From positions 3,312,691 through 3,376,690 of the forward strand of contig NZ_LT635801.1 of NCBI RefSeq assembly GCF_900128495.1: a stretch of DNA of 64,000 bases, given 5' to 3'. This document shows, piece after piece, positions 27,575-35,496 of the stretch. Position 1 is the stretch's first letter, and each line of letters starts with the position of its first letter. Below the pieces are notes generated by a model, which was not told where the DNA came from, did not search any database, and was given only the letters and a program-made list of their open reading frames with translations. The translations under genes were made by a program, and so were the position numbers. This stretch comes from Bacteroides ilei (GTDB lineage: Bacteria > Bacteroidota > Bacteroidia > Bacteroidales > Bacteroidaceae).

Positions 27575-30022
27575 ATGTTTGGAATAGGTAACAATGTAAG
27601 AAGCCGGGTGGTGCGTGAATGTACCCCCGAGCTGTTCTATAAAGCGATAGACTCGCCATCGGTGGCAAAGGTGTGCGCTGAGATAGAGGATGCGCTCGAG
27701 GCCGTCCGGCGGGGCGAGATGAGTAAGGAGGATTATGATATCCTGAAGGCCGACCGCAAGAAGAGGCTTCCGGTCATCACCCCGCACGCCACGTTCAGGA
27801 ACGGGCGGAGGCTGAATGTCGATGCGGTGCCCAGCGGACTCTCGATGTATGATGTGGACCACATCAACGACCCGCGGGGTTATTACCGGGAGCATGTGGC
27901 CGGACGGGAAGCCGAATTGGGGGTAGTGCTGGCGCACATCACGCCCAGTACGGAGGGGTTGCGCCTGCTCTTTGTGATTCCCCGTGCAGACATGGGGCTG
28001 GATGCCGCACAACGCTGGATGAGCGGACGGCTGGCAGGTGCCGGATATGATGAGGCGGTGAAGGACCTGGCACGTTGCTCGTTCCTGGTGCCGAGGGACT
28101 ATATCCTGTTTCTGGACGAGGAAAGGCTTTTCAGTTCCGGAAACATGGAGGCGGAAAGTAAAGAACCTGCGGAAAACGAAAATCCTTCAAGTCCCGAAGA
28201 ATCTGCAAGTCCCGGAAAACTTTCAAGTCCCGAAGAACCTGCAAGTTCTGAAAAGCTTGCGAAAGGGAAACTACCTGCGAAAGGGAAAGCGTCTGCGGAA
28301 AATAAAGCACCTGCGGAAACACCTCTCAGTGATCTTAGTGATGAGGCCCCGGAAAAGGGCGGTGATGCTTTCTTACCCCATACCGATGGGGATGCTTACG
28401 GCGATACTTCCTTAACCTTCAAGGGGATTCCCTACGCCGGAATCATCCGCCAGTGGTTCCTCCTTACCGGGGGCGAGCCGCAGAAGGGGGAGCGGAACAC
28501 ACGCCTGCATCGCCTGGCCTCGCACCTGCGCTACATAGCCGATAACGACGAGGAGCTGCTTCTGCGCATCATGCCCCGCTACGGCCTGACGGAGGAGGAG
28601 ATGCGCGGACTGGTACACTCGGCCTGCTCGGCCCGCTTCTACTCTACGCCGAAGGAAATGAAGCAGGCCATCGACAAGGCCCGGGAAACGGTCGACGGGG
28701 CTCCGGCGGAGGAGGAAGAGCGTGACGGACCGCCGGCCATGCCCAGGCGTCTGCCGGCACTCATCGCCCTCTTGCTGAGCCGCACGCCGGATGTGTACAA
28801 GCCTGCCGTGGCTCATGCGGTGTTCCCTTCGCTGGCGGCGCATCTGCACCGTACACGTTTCAGGTACATCGACAATGTGCTGCATGAGGCTACCCTGATG
28901 AACGTGCTCATGGCGGGCACGGGAGCCGGGAAGGACTGCATTTCGGAACCTATCAACCGCATCATGGCCGATATCCGCCGCCGCGACGAGGAGAACCTGC
29001 GCCGGGAGCGGGAATGGAAGAACGAGGTGAGCTCGAAAGGGGCCAACAAGGACAGGCGTGCGCGCCCCGAGGGACTGGTCATCCAGGAGATTGACGCGGA
29101 CATGACGAACCCGGCCTTCGTGATGCGTACCGCCGAGGCGGACGGGCATTTCCTTTATACGAAGCTGAATGAGATAGACCAGTTCGACTCGTTGAAGGGG
29201 AGCAATAGGAGCCAGCAGCAGTTCCAGATCATGTGCCTGGCGTTCGACCCGGGAAACCGCTACGGGCAGACCCGTGTGGGGGTGCAGAGCGTGACCGAGA
29301 AGGTTACCATCCGCTTCAACTGGAATGCCGCCACCACGGTTCTGAAGGGGAAACGCTACTTCAGCCGGGTGCTGACCGACGGACCTGTATCGCGCATCAA
29401 CTTCTGTACCATCCCCGAGCGGGAGATTGGGGCGGAGATGCCGGTCTACGGTGAGTATGACGCGGGTTTCGACGAGGAGCTTCGGCCTTACATCGAGAAC
29501 CTGACGCGGGCTACGGGCGAAGTGGAATGTCCCGAAGCCTTCCGCCTGGCCCGGAAGCTGAAGGAGGAATGTGCCGACTTCGCCCGCCTGTCGCAAAGCA
29601 GGGTGTATGAGAACCTGAGTTTCCGGGCCAACGTCATAGCCTACCTCAAGGCGTGTGTGCTCTATGTGGCTTCCGGCATGAAATGGGACAAGACGATGGA
29701 GGAGTTCATCCGGTGGTCGTTGCAATACGACCTGTGGTGCAAGATGGACTTTTTCGGCGCGGACATCGAGGAGGCGATGTGCCGGATGGCCGATGAGGGG
29801 AAGAAGCGGTACAGACGGACAAACCTGCTGGGCATGCTTCCCGATTTGTTCACGCTGGAGGAGGCCGTCAAGGTGCGGATTTCGCAGGGGATGGACGCGG
29901 CGGGCACCCGCAACATGCTGGCGCAATGGACGCATCGCCATTACATTACAAAACTTACAGTTAATGAAAGTGGAATAAAGGGCCTACATGCCTCGGCCGT
30001 AGTCTATAAAAAGATAATATGA
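27575..30022 (+). CDS. Primase-helicase-like protein: BT4734/VirE N-terminal domain plus DUF3987
   Basis: The 815-residue protein has three parts. Residues about 30-190 form the BT4734/BF3469 domain (LSMYDVDHIN, HITPSTEGLRLLFVIPRA), related to archaeo-eukaryotic primases. Residues about 190-260 are a low-complexity Ser/Pro/Glu/Lys linker with repeats such as SSPEESASPGKLSSPEEPAS. From about 285 a helical segment leads into DUF3987, with a P-loop-like MAGTGAGKDC (446-455) and LYTKLNEIDQF. Such proteins occur in Bacteroides mobile and capsule islands and are thought to work in replication. The 3' end contains an exact 20-mer found at 19945-19964. No integrase accompanies it. Confidence 0.85.
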   Translation: MFGIGNNVRSRVVRECTPELFYKAIDSPSVAKVCAEIEDALEAVRRGEMSKEDYDILKADRKKRLPVITPHATFRNGRRLNVDAVPSGLSMYDVDHINDPRGYYREHVAGREAELGVVLAHITPSTEGLRLLFVIPRADMGLDAAQRWMSGRLAGAGYDEAVKDLARCSFLVPRDYILFLDEERLFSSGNMEAESKEPAENENPSSPEESASPGKLSSPEEPASSEKLAKGKLPAKGKASAENKAPAETPLSDLSDEAPEKGGDAFLPHTDGDAYGDTSLTFKGIPYAGIIRQWFLLTGGEPQKGERNTRLHRLASHLRYIADNDEELLLRIMPRYGLTEEEMRGLVHSACSARFYSTPKEMKQAIDKARETVDGAPAEEEERDGPPAMPRRLPALIALLLSRTPDVYKPAVAHAVFPSLAAHLHRTRFRYIDNVLHEATLMNVLMAGTGAGKDCISEPINRIMADIRRRDEENLRREREWKNEVSSKGANKDRRARPEGLVIQEIDADMTNPAFVMRTAEADGHFLYTKLNEIDQFDSLKGSNRSQQQFQIMCLAFDPGNRYGQTRVGVQSVTEKVTIRFNWNAATTVLKGKRYFSRVLTDGPVSRINFCTIPEREIGAEMPVYGEYDAGFDEELRPYIENLTRATGEVECPEAFRLARKLKEECADFARLSQSRVYENLSFRANVIAYLKACVLYVASGMKWDKTMEEFIRWSLQYDLWCKMDFFGADIEEAMCRMADEGKKRYRRTNLLGMLPDLFTLEEAVKVRISQGMDAAGTRNMLAQWTHRHYITKLTVNESGIKGLHASAVVYKKII
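29941..29960 (+). repeat. Third copy of the 20-mer, inside the primase-like gene
   Basis: TTACATTACAAAACTTACAG is the exact reverse complement of 19945-19964 and differs at one base from 19772-19791. Here it encodes part of the last 30 residues of the primase-like protein. Confidence 0.95.
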
Positions 30023-30115
30023 TGGAATGACTCTTGCTAAAATGATAAATGGCTCTTGCCAAAAGATAAAATGACTCTTACTGACTAAAAGGATAAAATA
30101 ATGGAAATGACTCTT
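30003..30115 (+). repeat. Repeated start-like segments 5' of the DUF5675 gene
   Basis: Four degenerate units of about 25 bp, each containing ATGRCTCTTRC and an A-rich stretch, precede and include the start of the DUF5675 gene. The upstream units each offer an ATG that opens only a very short frame. Confidence 0.75.
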
Positions 30116-30514
30116 ACCAGAATAGCGAAACGGCCTGCCTATACCATTGGCCGGCTGGAGATAGACGGCACTTACTTCTGTGATACGCTGGAACCTACGT
30201 GGAGGGATGTAGGCTGGGGAAGACCGGGCCGTAAGGTGGCGGGCCGGACCGCCATCCCCGAAGGGCGGTATGCGGTGGCGGTGACGTTGAGCCCCCGTTT
30301 CGGGCGGTGGCTGCCCCTGTTGCTTCACGTGCCCATGTTCGAGGGGATACGCATCCATGCGGGAAACTCGGCGCAGGATACGGCCGGGTGCATCCTGCCG
30401 GGACTGAATACGGTGAAGGGACGGGTTACGGACTCCCGCCTGTGGGAGAGGCGCATCGTGCGCAAGCTGGCGGAACGCCCCGAAGGTGAGGGGGTATGGA
30501 TTACCATCCGGTAA
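30101..30514 (+). CDS. DUF5675 family protein
   Basis: The 137-residue protein has the family pattern: TLTRIAKRPAYTIGRLEIDG, FCDTLEPTWRDVG, TAIPEGRYAV and IRIHAGNSAQDTAGCILPG (His86, Cys97). DUF5675 occurs in phages and phage-like islands. The order H..GN......GCI is reminiscent of the L,D-transpeptidase (YkuD) active site, so an action on cell-wall peptides is possible; this is an inference, not established. There is no signal peptide. It is the last gene of the plus-strand half of the island. Confidence 0.85.
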   Translation: MEMTLTRIAKRPAYTIGRLEIDGTYFCDTLEPTWRDVGWGRPGRKVAGRTAIPEGRYAVAVTLSPRFGRWLPLLLHVPMFEGIRIHAGNSAQDTAGCILPGLNTVKGRVTDSRLWERRIVRKLAERPEGEGVWITIR

Positions 30515-30524
30515 ACGGGTAAAA

Positions 30525-30630
30525 AAGTATTAAGTATACCGGTAAAAGGTAAGAATACTAGCAAAAGGTAGTAAGTATACCGGTAAAAGTATAAGTATAC
30601 CGGGTAAAAGGTAAATATACCGGTAAAAAA
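30525..30630. repeat. Array of AGTATACCGGTAAAA units after the DUF5675 gene
   Basis: Units related to AGTATACCGGTAAAAGGT occur about six times between 30525 and 30630. The array separates the island from the convergent MATE exporter gene and marks the right edge of the repeat-rich region. Confidence 0.85.
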
Positions 30631-30654
30631 GTGTAAGGATGGAGGAATGTTCCT

Positions 30655-32010
30655 CTATCCTTTTCTTTTCATTTCGTTCAGTACAGGTACGGTGAGCGGG
30701 ATGGCCATCAGGAACGAACAGAGGTCGGACACGGCCTGTGCCATTTCCACCCCTTGCAGACCCAGGAAATAGGGCAGGATCATGATGGCCGGTATGAAGA
30801 AGAGGCCCTGGCGTGCCGCCGACATGGTTACGGCCCGTACCGGCTTGCGTATGGTCTGGAGCAGCATGTTCGAGAGGATGACGAAGGTGCCCAGCGGGAG
30901 GGTGATGAGCTGCCAGCGCAGGGCGCGTGCTCCGGTAGCTATTACCAGCGGGTCTTCTTTGCGGAACCATGTCACCACTTCGGGCGCAAAGATGTATCCT
31001 ACGATGGAGCATACCAGCAGGAATACTACCCCCGATTTCACGCAGAAGAAGAATCCGGCGCGTACCCGCCTGAAGAGTCCGGCCCCGTAGTTGAAGCCGC
31101 ATACCGGCTGGAACCCTTGTCCGAAACCGATCACGAACGAGTTGATGAACATGCAGATGCGGGTTACGATAGACATACCGGCTATGGCGGCGTCGCCGTA
31201 GGCTCCGGCCGATACGTTCAGGAGGATGGTGGCTACGCTGGCCAGTCCCTGGCGGAAGATGGAGGGGCTTCCTCCGTACACTATTTCCTTCAGGAAGGGA
31301 AGCGTGGGGGTGAAGTTCCTGTAATGGATGCGGATGTTTTCACCCTTCCGGTCCATCAGCATCAGCACCACGAAGCTGCATATCTGGCTTATCAGGGTAG
31401 AGTAGGCGGCTCCGGCTATGCCCATGTCGAAAACGAAGATCAGAAGCGGGTCGAGCCCGATGTTCAGTACGGCCCCTATGGTGATTCCTACCATGGCGTA
31501 GACCGCGTTTCCCTGGAAACGCATCTGGTTGTTGAGCACCAGCGAGGAGGTCATGAACGGCGCTCCCAGCAGGATGATGCCCAGGTAGGTCTCGGCATAC
31601 GGAAGTATGGTGGGGGTGGAACCCAGCAGCTTGCAGATGGGGGTGAGCAGCAGCAGGCAGGTTACGGTAATGACGATGCCCGAGAAGAAGGCGCAGAAGA
31701 ATCCCGTAGAGGCCATCTTTTCGGCGCTGCCGTAATCCTGGGCTCCCAGCTTGCGTGAAATGAAGTTGCCCGAGCCGTGCCCGAAGAAGAAGCCTATGGC
31801 CTGGATGATTGCCATGATGGAGAAGGAAATACCTACGGCGGCGGTCGACTGGGTATTGATCTTTCCCACGAAATAGGTGTCTGCCATTACATAGAATGAA
31901 GTGACCAGCATGCTGATGATGGTAGGTACGGCCAGCGAACAGATGAGGCGCGGTACCGGAGTGGTGGTCATTCGGGTAAATTTATCGGTTGTCGGATGTG
32001 CCATGCTCAT
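30655..32010 (-). CDS. MATE family multidrug/Na+ antiporter
   Basis: From the ATG at 32010 the protein has 451 residues with about twelve membrane segments. The MATE features are present: LAVPTIISMLVTSFYVMADT, YFVGKINTQSTAAVGISF, and the second half starting at GGSPSIFRQGLASVATILLN. It would export cationic drugs or metabolites from the cytosol in exchange for Na+ or H+. The start at 32010 (MSMAHPTTDKF) is preferred; an in-frame ATG at 32097 would add a cysteine- and arginine-rich stretch. It diverges from glyS across palindromic operator-like sites. Confidence 0.9.
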   Translation of the reverse strand: MSMAHPTTDKFTRMTTTPVPRLICSLAVPTIISMLVTSFYVMADTYFVGKINTQSTAAVGISFSIMAIIQAIGFFFGHGSGNFISRKLGAQDYGSAEKMASTGFFCAFFSGIVITVTCLLLLTPICKLLGSTPTILPYAETYLGIILLGAPFMTSSLVLNNQMRFQGNAVYAMVGITIGAVLNIGLDPLLIFVFDMGIAGAAYSTLISQICSFVVLMLMDRKGENIRIHYRNFTPTLPFLKEIVYGGSPSIFRQGLASVATILLNVSAGAYGDAAIAGMSIVTRICMFINSFVIGFGQGFQPVCGFNYGAGLFRRVRAGFFFCVKSGVVFLLVCSIVGYIFAPEVVTWFRKEDPLVIATGARALRWQLITLPLGTFVILSNMLLQTIRKPVRAVTMSAARQGLFFIPAIMILPYFLGLQGVEMAQAVSDLCSFLMAIPLTVPVLNEMKRKG

Positions 32011-32109
32011 ACGTCTGTATTCAAAAAATCGTGTAAAATTACAGAAAAGTTTCCAGAATGTGGGGCGTAGGGGTTTTCCTTTAATTAAATTTTGCATGTG
32101 GGCCGTAGT

Positions 32110-32178
32110 TTATGCCGGCATAATGGGCTTTTGGTTATCTTATCTCGGCATAATAGGCTATAGTTTATGCCGGCATAA
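32110..32178. promoter_or_regulatory. Two perfect 14-bp palindromes plus a half site (candidate operator)
   Basis: TTATGCCGGCATAA is present at 32110-32123 and 32165-32178, with a half site CGGCATAA at 32146-32153. They lie in the gap between the divergent MATE gene and glyS. A related site (11 of 14 positions) lies over the -33 region of the aromatic catabolism operon at 51959-51972. A dimeric repressor or activator is the natural reading. Confidence 0.65.
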
Positions 32179-32221
32179 GATAAATTAATATACCGATTAT
32201 TCTTTTTTATTTATAAATACC

Positions 32222-32229
32222 TATCTTTG
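32222..32229 (+). promoter_or_regulatory. -7 element of the glyS promoter
   Basis: TATCTTTG fits TAnnTTTG, about 52 nt before the glyS start and 44 bp after the second palindrome. The -33 region is T-rich without an exact TTTG. Confidence 0.55.
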
Positions 32230-32281
32230 TGACCTGTTTATGTGAAGATAAAAAAGTAAGAAATCCAAATAACAAAGAAAA

Positions 32282-33826
32282 ATGGCACAAGAAGACGTTT
32301 TCAAGAAACTTGTTTCGCATTGTAAAGAGTATGGTTTTGTGTTCCCGTCAAGTGAAATCTATGACGGTCTGGGAGCCGTTTATGACTACGGACAGATGGG
32401 AGTGGAACTGAAGAATAACATCAAGCAGTACTGGTGGCAGAGCATGGTATTGCTGCACGAGAATATTGTGGGAATCGATTCTGCCATTTTCATGCATCCT
32501 ACCATCTGGAAGGCTTCGGGACACGTTGACGCGTTCAATGACCCGCTTATCGACAACCGTGACTCGAAGAAACGTTACCGTGCCGATGTGCTGATTGAAG
32601 ACCAGATTGCCAAGTACGACGAAAAGATCAACAAGGAAGTGGCCAAGGCCGCCAAGAAATTCGGCGACGCCTTCGATGAAGCCCAGTTCCGCAGCACAAA
32701 CCCGCGCGTGCTGGAGCACCAGGCCAAGCGTGACGCCTTGCACGAACGCTATACGAAGGCCATGAACGCCGGACCCGATTTGAATGAATTGCGCCAGATC
32801 ATTCTGGACGAAGATATAGTATGCCCTATCTCGGGCACGAAGAACTGGACCGAAGTACGCCAGTTCAACCTGATGTTCTCTACCGAAATGGGTTCTACCG
32901 CCGAAGGTTCCATGAAGGTATACCTCCGTCCGGAAACGGCTCAGGGTATTTTCGTGAACTACCTGAACGTGCAGAAGACCGGCCGTATGAAGATTCCGTT
33001 CGGTATCGCACAGATAGGTAAGGCTTTCCGTAACGAGATCGTGGCCCGTCAGTTCATCTTCCGTATGCGTGAGTTCGAACAGATGGAAATGCAGTTCTTC
33101 GTAAAGCCGGGTACCGAGCTTGAATGGTTCCAGAAATGGAAACAGATCCGCCTGAAATGGCACAAGGCGCTGGGCTTCGGCGATGACCACTACCGTTTCC
33201 ACGACCACGAGAAACTGGCTCACTACGCCAACGCCGCTACCGACATCGAGTTCCTGATGCCGTTCGGATTCAAGGAAGTGGAAGGTATCCATAGCCGTAC
33301 CAACTTCGACCTGAGCCAGCACGAGAAGTACTCGGGCAAGAGCATCAAGTATTTCGATCCGGAAATCAACGAATCCTATACTCCGTATGTCATCGAGACA
33401 TCCATCGGTGTAGACCGTATGTTCCTGAGCGTGATGAGCGCTTCGTATTGTGAAGAGAAGCTGGAAAACGGCGAAACCCGTGTGGTTCTGAAGTTGCCTG
33501 CCGCACTGGCTCCGGTAAAACTGGCCATCCTGCCGCTGGTAAAGAAGGACGGACTGCCCGAAAAGGCCCGCGAGATCATGAACGACCTGAAGTTCCACTT
33601 CCATTGCCAGTATGACGAGAAGGATTCTATCGGCAAGCGTTACCGCCGCCAGGATGCCATAGGTACTCCGTATTGTGTTACGGTAGACCACCAGACTCTG
33701 GAAGACAATTGCGTTACGTTGCGTAACCGTGATACCATGGAACAGGAACGTGTGCCTGTTTCGGAACTGAACAACATCATTGCCGACAAGGTGAGCATCA
33801 CCAGCCTGTTGAAGACTTTGCAATAA
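32282..33826 (+). CDS. glyS: Glycyl-tRNA synthetase (single-chain alpha2 type)
   Basis: The 514-residue protein charges tRNA-Gly. It is the eukaryote/archaea-like homodimeric form used by Bacteroidota, a class II synthetase: GFVFPSSEIYDGLGAVYDYG at the N terminus, motif 2 in FRNEIVARQFIFRMREFEQM, motif 3 in SIGVDRMFLSVM, and a C-terminal anticodon-binding domain (LAPVKLAILPLVKKDGLPEK). Length fits the family. It is followed 16 bp later by the FKBP lipoprotein gene, so the two are probably cotranscribed. Confidence 0.95.
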   Translation: MAQEDVFKKLVSHCKEYGFVFPSSEIYDGLGAVYDYGQMGVELKNNIKQYWWQSMVLLHENIVGIDSAIFMHPTIWKASGHVDAFNDPLIDNRDSKKRYRADVLIEDQIAKYDEKINKEVAKAAKKFGDAFDEAQFRSTNPRVLEHQAKRDALHERYTKAMNAGPDLNELRQIILDEDIVCPISGTKNWTEVRQFNLMFSTEMGSTAEGSMKVYLRPETAQGIFVNYLNVQKTGRMKIPFGIAQIGKAFRNEIVARQFIFRMREFEQMEMQFFVKPGTELEWFQKWKQIRLKWHKALGFGDDHYRFHDHEKLAHYANAATDIEFLMPFGFKEVEGIHSRTNFDLSQHEKYSGKSIKYFDPEINESYTPYVIETSIGVDRMFLSVMSASYCEEKLENGETRVVLKLPAALAPVKLAILPLVKKDGLPEKAREIMNDLKFHFHCQYDEKDSIGKRYRRQDAIGTPYCVTVDHQTLEDNCVTLRNRDTMEQERVPVSELNNIIADKVSITSLLKTLQ

Positions 33827-33842
33827 TTGATAATAAAGTATA

Positions 33843-34499
33843 ATGAAGAGGAACATTTTTTGGTTTATAGGAGCTCTGGCGGTTTTGTGCTGTACCTTTG
33901 CATCCTGTAACGATGATGATACGCCGATGGCCGATCCGTACAGTGAATGGGCCTTGCGGAACGCCGCCTACATTGATTCCATAGCGGGTGTGGCCAAGAA
34001 TCCGCCTGCCGGCGAAAGCTGGGGGATGTACCTGAACTACAAGTTGCAGAACCAGAATGTGGGAGGGATAGGTTCCGGTATCGCATGGGCCAACTCGGAT
34101 TACGTCTACGCAAAGATCCTGCCCTACAAGGAAGGGGAGGTGACGGAGCTGGGCGCTTATCCCCAGTCGGACAAGGATACGGTGGTGGTGCACTACCGTG
34201 GCCGGCTCATAGACGGGACGGTATTCGACCAGAGCTATTCGGGCGATTGGGACGAACGGGTGTCCGTTCCCGCCGAATTTACCGTGGGCGGAGTGATTAC
34301 CGGCTGGTCTACCATGTTGTGGCACATGCGTGAAGGCGAACATGTAGAGCTGTACGTTCCGCAGGGAATGGCTTACGGCTCTTCTTCCTCGACGAACATT
34401 CCGTCATATTCCACCCTCATATTTGATATGCGCCTGGAAGAGATCAAGCATGCCAAGGGACCCGACGACCGATCGCGGAAATTGGAGCTGAATGAGTAA
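33843..34499 (+). CDS. FKBP-type peptidyl-prolyl isomerase lipoprotein
   Basis: The 218-residue protein has a lipoprotein signal ending FASC (Cys22) and a C-terminal FKBP domain from about residue 110: VVVHYRGRLIDGTVFDQSYS, GGVITGWSTMLWHMREGEHV, then YVPQGMAYGSSSS. It would assist proline isomerisation in folding of exported proteins. It follows glyS, an arrangement common in Bacteroides, and ends before a strong terminator. Confidence 0.92.
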   Translation: MKRNIFWFIGALAVLCCTFASCNDDDTPMADPYSEWALRNAAYIDSIAGVAKNPPAGESWGMYLNYKLQNQNVGGIGSGIAWANSDYVYAKILPYKEGEVTELGAYPQSDKDTVVVHYRGRLIDGTVFDQSYSGDWDERVSVPAEFTVGGVITGWSTMLWHMREGEHVELYVPQGMAYGSSSSTNIPSYSTLIFDMRLEEIKHAKGPDDRSRKLELNE

Positions 34500-34534
34500 C
34501 GGACAGACAAGGTAACTTAATATAATCAAGTTTT

Positions 34535-35398
34535 TTACCCGGGATTGCGGCTTTCGGCCGTTTTTCCGGGTATTTTTTTGTATGCCTGCAACCGGTATTT
34601 CAGGGGGGTGATGTTCCGGTACCGCTTGAAGGTGCGGGTAAGGTGGCTCTCGTCGGTAAAGCCCAGCCGCAGGGCTATTTCGTTGATGCGGATGTCGGTA
34701 TGGGCCAGCAGGTTGTCTACGGCCAGCAGCCTCGATTGCATGATGTAGTCCTGGAGGCTCAGGCCGAAGTGCGCGTGGAAGTATTTGCCGATGTAGTTGG
34801 CCGAGAGGTTGAACTTCCGGCTCAGTTCGTTGCTCCGCAGGAGGTTGGGCCGGCCCAGGTTCGCCTGGATGTACTGGAGTATGGTCATGAGGCGGTTGTC
34901 CTGCTCGAGCGCGCTCCTGTTTTCGGCCAGGTGATGCTTCATGTTGCGCAGGCAGATGTACAGGATGCTGCTTGTCCACCATTCTCCCAGCCGGATGTTG
35001 TAGAAGGCGTCGGCGGTATACTCCGAGGCGATACATTCCATGTTGAGGCGTATGAGGCGCGTGTCCTTTTCGGGAAGGCCCGAAACGCACGCCGACGGGA
35101 ACGAGTAGAGTATATCCTTGTCGTAGGGCGTGAAATAGCGGTCCAGGTACGCGTCGTTGAAGCGGAGGTAGATGAATTTGCTGTGCGTGTCCAGCCGGTA
35201 GCGGTGGGTTACGTGCGGCCTGACGATGAAGAACGAGTTGCCTTCAAAGCCGTACTCCTCCTGTTCGGTGCTGAATATCCCCTTTCCTTCCAGTATATAG
35301 CCCAGCTCGAAAAAGGAATGTTCATGCTCCTCGATGGGGAAGTGGTCGTATTCGCGGACCAGTATTTCGCAGGTATGGAACAGGTTTTCTTTTTTCAT
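34535..35398 (-). CDS. AraC family transcriptional regulator
   Basis: From the ATG at 35398 the protein has 287 residues. The N-terminal part is a cupin-like sensor (HEHSFFELGYILEGKGIF, HVTHRYRLDTHSKFIYLRF). The C-terminal 95 residues are two helix-turn-helix units: LSRKFNLSANYIGKYFHAHF and RINEIALRLGFTDESHLTRT, then FKRYRNITPLKYR. It binds DNA in response to a small ligand, probably a sugar or metabolite. It diverges from the EamA transporter gene, its most likely target. The start at 35398 is preferred over one 12 codons upstream. Confidence 0.9.
   Translation of the reverse strand: MKKENLFHTCEILVREYDHFPIEEHEHSFFELGYILEGKGIFSTEQEEYGFEGNSFFIVRPHVTHRYRLDTHSKFIYLRFNDAYLDRYFTPYDKDILYSFPSACVSGLPEKDTRLIRLNMECIASEYTADAFYNIRLGEWWTSSILYICLRNMKHHLAENRSALEQDNRLMTILQYIQANLGRPNLLRSNELSRKFNLSANYIGKYFHAHFGLSLQDYIMQSRLLAVDNLLAHTDIRINEIALRLGFTDESHLTRTFKRYRNITPLKYRLQAYKKIPGKTAESRNPG
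34536..34579 (+). terminator. Terminator of glyS-FKBP, inside the 3' end of the araC-type gene
   Basis: TACCCGG (34536-34542) pairs with CCGGGTA (34566-34572), with an inner GCGGCTTTCGGCCG element, followed by seven T residues. The hairpin overlaps the stop codon and the last codons of the convergent AraC-type gene. Confidence 0.7.
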
Positions 35399-35455
35399 GG
35401 CGTGAAAATACAAAAAAATGGTCGATAAATACAAAATCTTCCCTTCTTATTCATG

Positions 35456-35463
35456 TAGTTTTG
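35456..35463 (+). promoter_or_regulatory. -7 element before the EamA gene
   Basis: TAGTTTTG fits TAnnTTTG, about 33 nt before the start codon at 35497. No -33 match is evident, consistent with dependence on an activator such as the divergent AraC-type regulator. Confidence 0.5.
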
Positions 35464-35496
35464 CGCTCCGAAAAAATTAAGTATCAGTCGTTCATT

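Noticed and set aside
28412..29941. A 509-codon minus-strand frame opposite the primase-like gene
   Set aside because: It lies antisense to clearly conserved DUF3987 sequence.
17345..30514. Complete prophage or integrative conjugative element
   Set aside because: There are phage-like and replication-like genes but no integrase, capsid, tail, terminase, relaxase or transfer genes, and no flanking attachment repeats were seen.
32179..32281. T-box leader before glyS
   Set aside because: The leader is only about 50 nt and has no specifier stem or T-box sequence; T-boxes are not typical of this phylum.
32348..33856. A 502-codon minus-strand frame opposite glyS
   Set aside because: It is antisense to a housekeeping gene with full motif conservation.
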